Shown here piece by piece: positions 14,667-22,690 of a stretch of 27,573 bases of DNA (its first letter is position 1; the number at the start of each line of letters is the position of its first letter). A model generated the notes under the pieces. That model was not told the origin of the DNA, made no database searches, and saw only the letters and a program-made list of their open reading frames with translations. The DNA is from CAZEVY01 sp964515555 (lineage in GTDB: Bacteria > Acidobacteriota > Terriglobia > Bryobacterales > Bryobacteraceae): assembly GCA_964515555.1 (NCBI GenBank), contig CAZEVY010000072.1, positions 1 to 27,573 on the forward strand, written 5' to 3'. A program made the position numbers and the translations under genes.

Positions 14667-15521
14667 TCAGTGTTGGACCGCGCCTCGGACGTCGAGGCGG
14701 ATGCGGTAGATCGAAGTTCGGGCGGTGACGTAGAGGCTCTGGAAATCGGCGTCGCCCCAGGCGCAGTTGGAAGGGGTCTCCGGCATCTCGACGGTGTGTA
14801 ACGGCTTGCCGTCGGGCGAGTAGATGGAGAGGTGATTCGCCGTGACGTAGAGGTTACCCTTCTCGTCGGCGCAGAGGCCCGCCGGCGGCCCGGCGACGCC
14901 CGAGATCAGCTCGCGCTCTCCGGCCGCCTTGCCCGAGCGGTCGAGGTCCCAGGCGCGGACGGTGCGGCGGTCGGCGTCGGTGACGTAGAGGACGCGGCCC
15001 GCCGGAGCGAGGGCGACGCCGTTGGGCCGGCCGGGGATGCGCGCCACCACTTCGACGGGACCCTTGGGCGGGATGTGGTAGAGACCCCAGAAGTCGAGCT
15101 CGCGCGCGTCGGCCTGGGAGCCGAAGGCGGGGTCGGTGAACCAGGCGTGGCCGTCCTTGCGGACCACGATGTCGCTGGGGCCGTTGAGGCGCTTGCCTTC
15201 CCAGGCGTCGGCGAGGACTTCGATTTTTCCCTTGCGGTCCGTGCGCGTGACGCGGCGGGCGCGGGTCTCGCATGTGTAGAGGCGGCCCTGGGCGTCGAAG
15301 GCGTTGCCGGCGGCGCCCCCGGATGTCTCGCGGTAGACGACGGCCTTGTGTCCGGGGACGGCGGTGAAGATCTTGTTGGCGGGCGTGTCGCTGTAGAGCA
15401 GGAAGCCCTCGTGCGACCAGACGGGACCCTCGGTGTAGATGTATCCGGTGGTGAAGCGCTCGATTCGAATGTCGGAGAAGTTCTGTGCGGCGGCAAGACT
15501 GATGATGAGGAGCGGAAGCAT
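14667..15521 (-). CDS. SMP-30/gluconolactonase-like secreted beta-propeller
   Basis: A 284-residue protein with a signal peptide (MLPLLIISLAAAQ) followed by a six-bladed propeller of the SMP-30/gluconolaconase/LRE family. Matching stretches are YTEGPVWSHEG, then LNGPSDIVVRKDGHAWFTDPAFG (the usual N-x-x-D metal-binding region), RPNGVALAP, and AGLCADEKGNLYVT. Family members hydrolyse sugar lactones with a divalent cation, though many are of unknown substrate. The start at 15521 was preferred over the longer frame to 15575 because it begins the signal peptide and has TACACT 5 bases before it. It lies downstream of the membrane regulator on the same strand, 129 bases apart. Confidence 0.85.
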   Translation of the reverse strand: MLPLLIISLAAAQNFSDIRIERFTTGYIYTEGPVWSHEGFLLYSDTPANKIFTAVPGHKAVVYRETSGGAAGNAFDAQGRLYTCETRARRVTRTDRKGKIEVLADAWEGKRLNGPSDIVVRKDGHAWFTDPAFGSQADARELDFWGLYHIPPKGPVEVVARIPGRPNGVALAPAGRVLYVTDADRRTVRAWDLDRSGKAAGERELISGVAGPPAGLCADEKGNLYVTANHLSIYSPDGKPLHTVEMPETPSNCAWGDADFQSLYVTARTSIYRIRLDVRGAVQH

Positions 15522-15526
15522 CTTCC

Positions 15527-15532
15527 AGTGTA
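15527..15532 (-). promoter_or_regulatory. Candidate -10 box (TACACT)
   Basis: Minus-strand TACACT is 5 bases before the SMP-30 ATG. It would give a near-leaderless message separate from the upstream regulator gene. Confidence 0.33.
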
Positions 15533-15650
15533 GCGTCGGCACGGCGCCAAAGCCGGTGAGCGGGTGGTGCGCCAAACGGTGAAATCAGCGCAGTACCGGC
15601 GGGCGCCGCCCGCGAAGAGTGGCAAACATGCCGGTTTCCGAACGAGAACC

Positions 15651-17594
15651 TCAGCGAAAGTTCTCGGCCAGCGCGAGATCGGCGCCTTGCTGGTCCACCT
15701 GGGCGTACAAGATCGTTTGGGCATTCGGGGAAACGGACAGTCCCCGACTCGCAGGCTTGGCCAGTTTCATCAGCGTGGTGATGGAACCATCGGAGGCACG
15801 GCGGAACCGAATCGAGTTGCCAGCTATGAAGTAGATGCCTTGCTTCGCGACCTCAAAGGCTGTGTCGTCAGCCAAAGACGGAAGCACTTGGGTCTCATCG
15901 CCACCTTCCAGCCGCACCTTCCACAGGGGAAAGCCGTCGCGCACGGACTTAACGAAGTAGAGGAAGCGGCCGTCGTGGGACTCCACCGGCGTGGTGGCGT
16001 AGCCGCTGGTGACGCGTACAGTTTCGCCGCCCGCGGCCGGCGTTTTCCATATCCGATTGGCCCCGTCCCGTTGGGAGGTGTGGTATATCCACCGACCGTC
16101 GCGGGACCAACTGGGGCGGGCATCCTCACTTGGGTGATGCGTGAGCCGGCGCAGGACGCCGCCGGCGGAGCGGATTACATAGATATCCGCGTTACCTTTG
16201 ACGCGGGCGAAAAAGGCTATCGATTCGCCGTCGGGAGACCAACATGGTCTGCCCGCGTAAGGCCCCTTCAGCGAGGTCAACTGAACCGGGTGAGAGCCGT
16301 CGGTCCGCGCCACCCAAATCTCGAATGCCCCCGAACGGTCAGAGACAAATGCGATGCGCCGGCCATCAGGAGAGAACTGAGCCATACCGTCCCATCGTGT
16401 GGACGAAAGGAAGGGCGCGGAGTCGCCGACGCGCCAGATATTGGAATCGCTGACCTGGCGAACATAGGCGAGGCGGCCGGCCTGCGGCGAATGTGCCAGG
16501 AAAGTCGCGTCATCGGGCGCCAGGCCGGCCGACTCCGGATGCGTGGAGCCGGCGGCAGGCATCCGTAACAGTTGCCGTTGAGCGCGAAAATGACCTGAGA
16601 GGAACCGGATGGAACCGTCAGCTCCCCAGCCGGGACAACTGTTGAAACGTCCCCCGGAGGTGAGCTGGCGCGGCTCCGCTACAGGCGTATGGTCGTTCGA
16701 CAAGTCGAGCCGGTAGATTTCGCTCACTGTAAAGCTGTCAACCCTGACGAAGGTGAGAGTGCGGGCATCCCGCGAGAAGGCCGGGCCGATATCGGCGCCG
16801 GTTCGCACCGGGGGACGAGTGAGCCGGCGCTTCTCGCCGCTGGCCGCGGAAACCAGGAATAGGCCGGGCTGCTCTCGGGAAACGGCTCGATCGGTGACGA
16901 TGAGCCATCGGCCGTTGGGGTGCCACGTGACGTGGGCGCCGTAGGCGTGCGGAGTGTGGGGGACGGCGTCGATGTCGGACAGCCTTCTTTCGGGGCCAGC
17001 CGGGAGCGTGAACAGGTAAAGGCCGGCGTTGCCCTGAGGAACCATATTCAATACGGCACCGCGGGGGCAGCGCAGGAACGCGATGGTACGCCCGTCGGGT
17101 GACCAGGCGGCGCTGAGGTCGTCGTCGGGGTCGGAGGTGAGGCGCAAGGGGGAATGGGCGCCGACTTCCTGGAGGTAAAGATCGTACTGGTTCTGTTGGG
17201 GCCCGTTCCAACTGAACACCACCTGGCTACCGTCGGGGGAGAAGGCGGGGAAGATCTCGTGGCCCGGGTAACTGGTAAGCGGCGTCATGCGGGGCGCTGA
17301 GGCCGGTTCCGGCCACTTACGACTGAAGACGACGGCAGCGGCCATCAGCACCGTGACGGCGACGCCCACAATCAGCAGGCGGTGACGGGATCCCGCTCGC
17401 GCGGAGAAGAGGTCGGAACGGCGGACACGCCAGGCTTCGATCTCCGAGGGGAAGGCGAACACAGTTCCACCCTTGAGGTGCTGGTGGCGGTGAACCGGCA
17501 AGCCCTCGGTCTTCTCCCACCGCTGTACCGATCGCAGGGAGGTTCGCAGGAAGGCGGCGATCTCCTTCCAGGAGTCCAGGCGGTCGGCAGTCAC
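15651..17594 (-). CDS. Membrane-anchored regulator: N-terminal HTH, one TM helix, C-terminal PD40/TolB-like propeller
   Basis: A 647-residue protein. Residues ~5-56 form a MerR/excisionase-like HTH (SWKEIAAFLRTSLRSVQRWEKTEGLPVHRH, then FAFPSEIEAW). A single TM helix spans about 72-90 (LLIVGVAVTVLMAAAVVF). From ~100 to the end are propeller repeats with PD40 signatures (FPAFSPDGSQVVFSW, AAWSPDGRTIAFLR, AQFSPDGRRIAFVSDRSG, PCWSPDGESIAFFA, PSWSRDGRWIYHTS). The layout suggests a one-component signal transducer of ToxR/CadC logic, in which an external propeller senses a ligand or protein and the cytoplasmic HTH binds DNA. The start codon is GTG 17594, supported by TACTAT 6 bases upstream and by absence of in-frame ATGs nearby. 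Neighbours are a divergent TPR gene and a downstream SMP-30 gene. Confidence 0.82.
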   Translation of the reverse strand: MTADRLDSWKEIAAFLRTSLRSVQRWEKTEGLPVHRHQHLKGGTVFAFPSEIEAWRVRRSDLFSARAGSRHRLLIVGVAVTVLMAAAVVFSRKWPEPASAPRMTPLTSYPGHEIFPAFSPDGSQVVFSWNGPQQNQYDLYLQEVGAHSPLRLTSDPDDDLSAAWSPDGRTIAFLRCPRGAVLNMVPQGNAGLYLFTLPAGPERRLSDIDAVPHTPHAYGAHVTWHPNGRWLIVTDRAVSREQPGLFLVSAASGEKRRLTRPPVRTGADIGPAFSRDARTLTFVRVDSFTVSEIYRLDLSNDHTPVAEPRQLTSGGRFNSCPGWGADGSIRFLSGHFRAQRQLLRMPAAGSTHPESAGLAPDDATFLAHSPQAGRLAYVRQVSDSNIWRVGDSAPFLSSTRWDGMAQFSPDGRRIAFVSDRSGAFEIWVARTDGSHPVQLTSLKGPYAGRPCWSPDGESIAFFARVKGNADIYVIRSAGGVLRRLTHHPSEDARPSWSRDGRWIYHTSQRDGANRIWKTPAAGGETVRVTSGYATTPVESHDGRFLYFVKSVRDGFPLWKVRLEGGDETQVLPSLADDTAFEVAKQGIYFIAGNSIRFRRASDGSITTLMKLAKPASRGLSVSPNAQTILYAQVDQQGADLALAENFR

Positions 17595-17600
17595 TTGGAC

Positions 17601-17606
17601 ATAGTA
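17601..17606 (-). promoter_or_regulatory. Candidate -10 box (TACTAT) for a leaderless GTG-start gene
   Basis: Minus-strand TACTAT lies 6 bases before the GTG of the membrane regulator, with no Shine-Dalgarno between them. Confidence 0.4.
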
Positions 17607-17680
17607 GCGCCAAAGACTGCCAAGACGCGCCGGGAATCTGTTGGCGGGGCTTGTCGCTTGCCCCCAACGGGATCCGCGCC

Positions 17681-17686
17681 TAGTGT
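17681..17686 (+). promoter_or_regulatory. Candidate promoter TTGCCC-17-TAGTGT
   Basis: A -35-like TTGCCC at 17658-17663 is spaced 17 bases from TAGTGT at 17681-17686, which is 6 bases before the TPR-gene ATG. It faces away from the regulator promoter in a 98-base divergent region, a natural place for autoregulation. Confidence 0.35.
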
Positions 17687-17692
17687 GCGGCC

Positions 17693-18640
17693 ATGGGGAT
17701 GCGCTGGGCTGCGATTCTGGCGTGGTCGCTCGGGGGCGATCTTGAGCAGGCCGTGCGGGCGGGCCGGGATCTTGCCGACCAAGGCCGCTACCACGAGGCT
17801 ATGCAAACGCTGCGTGCCGCCGTCGAGGAGGCGGTGTCGAAGGGCGGGGAGTCTGCCACGCTGGCAACGGCCTGGAACAACCTGGGAGCGGTGTATGACG
17901 AGGTAGGCAAGCTTCCAGAGGCCGAGCGGGCGTTTAAGAGATCGATCGAGATCTGGGAGAAGGCCGGTGGACCTGAGAATGCGAGCCTGGCACAGCCGCT
18001 CAATAACCTGGCGCTGCTCTACGGAAAGCGCAGGCAGTACGCCCGAGCGGAGGTCACGCTGAGACGTTCGTTGGCGATCAGAACGAGGGAAGCCGGAGCG
18101 CAGCACGTGGCTGTGGCCAGGATCTGGAACAACCTCGGGCACTTAGCGCATGCGCGGCGGAGGTATCGAGAGGCCGAGGCGCTGTACTTGCAGGCCCTCT
18201 CGATTTACCAAGTGCATCCTGACACCCTTGCCGAGGATCTGGCGGCGACCCGGAACAACATGGGGGCCCTGTGCCGGGCGCAGGGCAGAAAGGCCGAGGC
18301 GGAAACTCACCTGAGAGTGGCGCTGGAGCTCCTGGAGAGGAGTCTGGGGCCGACGCACCCCACGGTCGCCAAGGGGCTGCTCAACCTCGCCGAGGTGTAC
18401 GGGGTGCGAGGCGAGCCGTATTACCAGCGTGCGCTCGCAGTAGCGCAGAAGAGCCTGGGACCGAGTCATCCGCTGGTGGGGAAGATCCTGGCCAACTATG
18501 CCGGGGCGCTCGAGAAGGCCGGTCGAAAGCGGGAGGCAGGCCGATTGCGGAAGCAGGCCGAAGCGATACTCGCGGAGAACTCCGAGTACACGTTCGCGCA
18601 GCACACGGTGGAACTCACTCCTTCGCGATCGACGCGCTGA
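17693..18640 (+). CDS. Tetratricopeptide repeat protein
   Basis: A 315-residue protein made of about six TPR units of the kinesin-light-chain/TPR_12 kind: TAWNNLGAVYDEVGKLPEAERAFKRS, then AQPLNNLALLYGKRRQYARAEVTLRRS, then ARIWNNLGHLAHARRRYREAEALYLQA, then a unit around TRNNMGALCRAQGRKAEAETHL, and others ending near 290. The first ~14 residues are hydrophobic (AAILAWSLGG) and could be a weak signal or just the start of a helix. TPR arrays mediate protein-protein binding, and no catalytic domain is present. It is divergently transcribed from the membrane-bound regulator, so it may be a partner or target. The family usually gives no more specific function. Confidence 0.8.
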   Translation: MGMRWAAILAWSLGGDLEQAVRAGRDLADQGRYHEAMQTLRAAVEEAVSKGGESATLATAWNNLGAVYDEVGKLPEAERAFKRSIEIWEKAGGPENASLAQPLNNLALLYGKRRQYARAEVTLRRSLAIRTREAGAQHVAVARIWNNLGHLAHARRRYREAEALYLQALSIYQVHPDTLAEDLAATRNNMGALCRAQGRKAEAETHLRVALELLERSLGPTHPTVAKGLLNLAEVYGVRGEPYYQRALAVAQKSLGPSHPLVGKILANYAGALEKAGRKREAGRLRKQAEAILAENSEYTFAQHTVELTPSRSTR

Positions 18641-18725
18641 GGCGTCGCGGCCCAGGCGGGCTTTCCTCTGACACTCTGGCGCGGGCGTCGGTTCCCCTAT
18701 TCCCATATAAGGTTGTTGCCGCAAT

Positions 18726-18748
18726 CCGCCGATGAATAAAGACGGCGG
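18726..18748 (+). promoter_or_regulatory. Hairpin just upstream of the amidase start
   Basis: CCGCCG (18726-18731) pairs perfectly with CGGCGG (18743-18748) around the loop ATGAATAAAGA, ending 9 bases before the GTG start. It could affect ribosome access. A TATAAG -10-like hexamer stands at 18706-18711 upstream, so this would lie in the 5' leader. Confidence 0.3.
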
Positions 18749-18757
18749 TGTAACTGA

Positions 18758-19945
18758 GTGCAGGTGTTCGCCCTATTGCCGGCTTCCCGAAGATTCGCGC
18801 TGATCGAGTGGCGGGCGCGGCGGATCCACGATCCGGTGAAAAGGCTTCGTTATCTCCAGCGGGCGCTCGCCGAGCCGCCGGCGCGGGCGCGGGGCTGGAT
18901 TCGCCGATCCGGGCTGATGGCCATGGCCGCGCTGCTGGTTCTGGCGCCGGGATCGAGCGTCGTCCAAACGGCGGGACCGGTGGTTCCGGCGCGGATGAGG
19001 CCGGGGGCGCCGCCGGCGATGACCGGGGCGGCGGCCGCCGATCGCGTAGCCGACGTCTGGCTGGTGGAGGAAAGGGCGGGGTCAGAGGTCTACAGCAACG
19101 GCCTGCGGGTCGACACCCGGATGGCGATCGCCAACGAGCGGCGGAAGTATCCGGTGTTCTCGCGGTACGGGGGCGCTGAGCCGGCGGAATGGCGCGACGC
19201 GCCGGCGGGAATCGTCTACCACACCACCGAGAATCACCTGGCGCCGTTCGAGCGCGACTACAACGCCCGGCTTCGCCACCTGGCGCGGTGGCTGGTCGAC
19301 TACGTGCGCTCGCAGAAAGCCTACCACTTCGTAGTGGACCGCTTCGGCCGCGTGTACCGGGTGGTGGAGGAGACGGAGTCGGCCAACCACGCCGGGCTTT
19401 CCGTCTGGGCCGACGCGCGCTGGATGTACGTGAATCTGAACCGGAGCTTTTTCGGGGTGGCGTTCGAGGCGCAGTCGGCCGCGACGGCGGAGACGGGAGG
19501 GACGAACCGGCTGACGCCGGCGCAGATCCTCTCGGGCCGCCTGCTCACCGAAATGCTCAGAAGCAAGTACGGGATCGCGGCGGGGAACTGCGTGACGCAC
19601 GCGCAGGTCTCGGTGGCGCCGGCGATCCGCCGGATCGGCAACCACCTGGACTGGGCGTCGGGGTTTCCGTACGAGGAGATGGGACTGCCGGACAACTACG
19701 GGCAGGCGCAGCCGGCGGTGGCGCAATTCGGCTTCGGCTATGACGGCGACTTCCTGAAGGTGGCCGACGCGCGGTTCTGGAAGGGGCTGGCGCTCGGCGC
19801 CGAGCAAATGCGCCAGGACGCCGCGGCGGCGGGTCTGGCGCCGGCGCCGTATCGAAAGCTGCTCGAGGAACGATATCGAAACATGCTGGCCCGGATGCCG
19901 GCCGAGGCCGGGCCGGCGCAGACGATCGAGGAGACAGTCCGATGA
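18758..19945 (+). CDS. Membrane-anchored N-acetylmuramoyl-L-alanine amidase/PGRP-like protein
   Basis: A 395-residue protein. After ~50 basic residues there is one TM or uncleaved signal helix (about 52-69) and a Pro/Gly/Ala-rich linker. From ~148 an amidase_2/PGRP-like domain follows: GIVYHTTENH (H155), AYHFVVDRFGRVYRVVEETESANHAG (H190, H211), NLNRSFFGVAFEA, then NCVTHAQVSV (H281) and NHLDW. The order fits the family's zinc ligands (first His, later His and the DPG-like acidic position), which cleave the bond between MurNAc and L-Ala in peptidoglycan. Activity is likely but unproven. The first possible start is GTG 18758, since an in-frame TGA lies directly before it, and GTG 18764 is an alternative. 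The stop overlaps the actin-like gene (ATGA). Confidence 0.78.
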   Translation: MQVFALLPASRRFALIEWRARRIHDPVKRLRYLQRALAEPPARARGWIRRSGLMAMAALLVLAPGSSVVQTAGPVVPARMRPGAPPAMTGAAAADRVADVWLVEERAGSEVYSNGLRVDTRMAIANERRKYPVFSRYGGAEPAEWRDAPAGIVYHTTENHLAPFERDYNARLRHLARWLVDYVRSQKAYHFVVDRFGRVYRVVEETESANHAGLSVWADARWMYVNLNRSFFGVAFEAQSAATAETGGTNRLTPAQILSGRLLTEMLRSKYGIAAGNCVTHAQVSVAPAIRRIGNHLDWASGFPYEEMGLPDNYGQAQPAVAQFGFGYDGDFLKVADARFWKGLALGAEQMRQDAAAAGLAPAPYRKLLEERYRNMLARMPAEAGPAQTIEETVR

Positions 19946-20985
19946 AGTCAGATTCTAACCGCAATGCCGTGCTGGGGCTCGACGTAGGCACCAGCCGAAT
20001 CGTCCTGGCGCGGGGCGCTGGGGACGGGTACCAGTTCGAGAGCCAGCTCAACGCGTTCGTGAGCGTGCCCTTCTCCCGGATGACAGAGATGGCGCTGGAG
20101 CGGGAGCAGATTCCGTTCGCGCAGCGCGGCGGCGAGATCGTGGTGCACGGCAACGAAGCGGAGCGCTTCGCGGACCTGCTGAGCGTGGAGACGCGACGTC
20201 CGATGACGCGGGGGATTCTGAACCCGAGCGAGGGCGAGAGCCTCGCGGTGATCCGGGGCATTATCGAGTCGCTGGCCGGGGATGTGCGCAACGGGGTGAA
20301 CCGGATCTGTTTCAGTGTGCCGGCGGCGCCGATCGGCGGCGACGAGAACATCACCTTTCACGAGGCGGCGCTGCGGCACCTGCTGGGAGAGATGGGCTAT
20401 GGCGTGCGGTCGATCAACGAAGGGCTGGCGGTGATCTACTCGGAGCTGGAGGACACGAACTTCACCGGGATCGGGATCAGCTGCGGCGGCGGGTTGTGCA
20501 ACGTATCCGTGGCGTATCTATCGATGCCGGCGTTGAGCTTCAGCATCCCCAAGGCGGGCGACTTCATCGACTCCAGCGCGGCGGCGGCGACCGGCGACCT
20601 GGCGAATCGGATCCGGATCGCCAAGGAGACCTCGTTTCACCTGAACGGGCACTTCGCCGACAAACTGCACCAGGTACTGACGGTGTATTACGAGGACGTG
20701 ATCCGCACGATGGTGTCGTCGCTGAAGGAGTGTCTCGGCGGGAACCGGCGGCTGCCGCGCTTCGGCAAGGCGATTCCGCTGGTGCTGAGCGGCGGGACGG
20801 CGCTGCCGGCGGGCTTCCGGGAGAGGTTCGAGAAGATACTCGGCGAGTCGGACTTCCCGGTGGCGATCTCCGAGGTGCGGTTGGCGAAGGACCCGCTCAA
20901 CGCGACGGCCAAGGGCGCGCTCATCGCGGGGCTGGTGGAGATGAACGCCGACTCGGACGCAACGAGTTCGATCGCGCCGGCGTAG
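19942..20985 (+). CDS. Actin-like ATPase (MreB/FtsA/Hsp70-fold superfamily)
   Basis: A 347-residue cytoplasmic protein with the actin-fold signatures in order: phosphate-1 GLDVGTSRIVL (D14, G16, T17), phosphate-2-like GIGISCGGGLCNVSV (about 176-190), and adenosine motif VLSGGTALPAGF (about 281-292). In phosphate-2 the usual acidic residue (D in DxGGGT) is replaced by Ser180, so ATP hydrolysis may be altered. The length matches MreB, but the sequence does not read as canonical MreB, FtsA or ParM, so a divergent actin-like protein is the safest call. It is translationally coupled (ATGA) to the amidase-like gene, suggesting a cytoskeletal partner for local cell-wall cleavage. Its stop lies 4 bases from the stop of the convergent gene. 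Confidence 0.78.
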   Translation: MKSDSNRNAVLGLDVGTSRIVLARGAGDGYQFESQLNAFVSVPFSRMTEMALEREQIPFAQRGGEIVVHGNEAERFADLLSVETRRPMTRGILNPSEGESLAVIRGIIESLAGDVRNGVNRICFSVPAAPIGGDENITFHEAALRHLLGEMGYGVRSINEGLAVIYSELEDTNFTGIGISCGGGLCNVSVAYLSMPALSFSIPKAGDFIDSSAAAATGDLANRIRIAKETSFHLNGHFADKLHQVLTVYYEDVIRTMVSSLKECLGGNRRLPRFGKAIPLVLSGGTALPAGFRERFEKILGESDFPVAISEVRLAKDPLNATAKGALIAGLVEMNADSDATSSIAPA

Positions 20986-20989
20986 GCGG

Positions 20990-22630
20990 CTATCGCACTA
21001 CGAACGCCCTGGACACGGCGATACCACCGCCGAAGCTCCCGAAATCGAGCTGCCCGCCTGCGGTCAGGGGCGCCCGGAAGGTACCCGGTTCCGACTGTCC
21101 GGTCAGCGTGACGCCGGAAGTCGCCGGCGCAGGCAGAAGGGCCGCCAGGAACTCGGGTCCCACGGTGAACGTGCCTGCCGGTCCGGGAGCCCGGCAGGTC
21201 AAGCTGACCGACCGGCTGCCTCCGGCGGCCTGAGCAACCGAGTTGAGGAGGATGATGACGTCGGTTATGCCGGCTTGCGTCCAGTTGAACGTAAGCGGCT
21301 GGCTGCGGTCGACCGTGTTGAGGGTGTTCAGGCCGGCCACCGCAAACGCCGCCGGAAACTCCGCGGCTGCGGTGAACGCGCCGACATCTCTACCGCCGCT
21401 GCCGGCCAGCGTGTAACGTCCGGGCACGATGGTTCCGAGAGTCGCGTTGAAGGTGTAGACCGGTCCATTAGGCAGACTGAGAGCGCCTAGAGCGGCTCCC
21501 GGCGGGATTCTCGGGCCGGTCAGGGGCAGTCGCATCCCGGCGTCGAGCTGGCGTCCGGGGCCGGCGGGATCGGCGCCGTTGGTGGGAATAACGCGGTCGT
21601 AGACCGAGCATTGTCCCCGGCGAGGCCGCAACGGCGCGCCTATCGCCCATTCGGCACCCGTCCATTGGAAGAATCCGCCGTTGACGAACTCCAGCTCCTG
21701 GATCACTCCTACGTTGCTGGATGTGATGGCGCCGAAGGCGGCTCCCGTGACGTTGCCGCCCGCGTCGAGGCGGGCGAGCAGGGACTCCTCGGTGTCGGGA
21801 TCCGAGCAGGAAGCCGCGCCCGCGGGCGCGATGGCGATCGTGACGAGATTGCTGAGCTCCCCGCCGGCGCTCACCTGGAGCTGCGCGTAGCAATCGGGCG
21901 CGATATCGATGGGCAGCGTGAAGTTGATCTGCCAGAGTCCGGGGAATCCCGAGGAGGCGCCGGCGTAGAGCGGCGTGATGCGGCGTCCGTTGACGATGAC
22001 GACGAAATTGCCCGCGGCAGTCTGATCGCCGGAAGTGCCGCCGGCGTCGTTGGCGGCGTCGGCGCCGCCGCCGGTTCCCCACAATACAAGCGTGTCGCCG
22101 CCGTGCGCGGGGGTGAGGCGGTACTCGAAACCGTTGAAGGTCACCGACCCGGTGGTGAATCGCACCAGGCTCAGGCCGCCGTTGACGTTGGCGATGGTCG
22201 CCTGCGCGGGGCCGGCGCCGGCGCTGTTGGCGGTCGCGATTCCGAAGCTGCGCGCGACCACGGTGACGTTGAAGGGCGCGCTGGTCTGGCCGTTGTAGGT
22301 GATTCGCACAGCGTAGGCGCCCGGCGCGATCGAAGACGGCAGAATTCCAGCGACCTGGCCGGCGATGGAATACACCAGCCGAGGGGCGATGGCGGCGCCG
22401 CCGGCGGCGGGAGTGAACGAAATCGACGTGCCGCCGAGGGATGAAGGGTAATTCGGTCCGGCGCCGATGGCGATGAGGTCGGGTCCCATGCGCCCGCCGA
22501 AGACGACGAAGACGACGTTGGGCGTCAGCCTCGGCTGATACCCGGTGGCGTTGAAGATGCCGTTGACGGTGGGTTGGGCCGCGGCGAACGGCGCGGCGGA
22601 GAGTGCGAGCAGTAATCGGAGTCGCATCAT
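20990..22630 (-). CDS. Secreted protein with Solibacter-type (TIGR03437-like) repeats
   Basis: A 546-residue protein with a signal peptide (MMRLRLLLALSAAPFAAAQ). The N-terminal 260 residues contain two stretches like the beta-sandwich TIGR03437 domain abundant in Solibacter: VNGIFNATGYQPRLTPN through FGGRMGP, then LVYSIAGQVAGILPSSIAPGAYAVRITYNGQTSAPFNVTV, and a second with VLWGTGGG, IVNGRRITPLYAGASSGFPGLWQINFTLP. The C-terminal half is beta-rich and unassigned. The function is unknown, and such proteins are secreted or surface-bound. The start could be ATG 22630 or 22627. A longer frame to 22657 would bury the signal peptide. It shares its upstream region with the divergent AlkD-like gene. 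Confidence 0.78.
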   Translation of the reverse strand: MMRLRLLLALSAAPFAAAQPTVNGIFNATGYQPRLTPNVVFVVFGGRMGPDLIAIGAGPNYPSSLGGTSISFTPAAGGAAIAPRLVYSIAGQVAGILPSSIAPGAYAVRITYNGQTSAPFNVTVVARSFGIATANSAGAGPAQATIANVNGGLSLVRFTTGSVTFNGFEYRLTPAHGGDTLVLWGTGGGADAANDAGGTSGDQTAAGNFVVIVNGRRITPLYAGASSGFPGLWQINFTLPIDIAPDCYAQLQVSAGGELSNLVTIAIAPAGAASCSDPDTEESLLARLDAGGNVTGAAFGAITSSNVGVIQELEFVNGGFFQWTGAEWAIGAPLRPRRGQCSVYDRVIPTNGADPAGPGRQLDAGMRLPLTGPRIPPGAALGALSLPNGPVYTFNATLGTIVPGRYTLAGSGGRDVGAFTAAAEFPAAFAVAGLNTLNTVDRSQPLTFNWTQAGITDVIILLNSVAQAAGGSRSVSLTCRAPGPAGTFTVGPEFLAALLPAPATSGVTLTGQSEPGTFRAPLTAGGQLDFGSFGGGIAVSRAFVVR

Positions 22631-22676
22631 TGCTATGTACGGATGGTTGCGGAGCATCGGATGTTACCGCAGAGAG

Positions 22677-22682
22677 TAAACT
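22677..22682 (+). promoter_or_regulatory. Candidate -10 box (TAAACT) for a leaderless transcript
   Basis: TAAACT is 8 bases before ATG 22691. This supports that start over ATG 22685 and the upstream ATGs. Confidence 0.35.
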
Positions 22683-22690
22683 CGATGGGA

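Noticed and set aside
18732..18803. 23-residue Cys-containing frame (MNKDGGVTECRC...) overlapping the amidase start
   Set aside because: No Shine-Dalgarno and its ATG lies inside a hairpin loop. Its overlap with the amidase coding frame explains the open reading.
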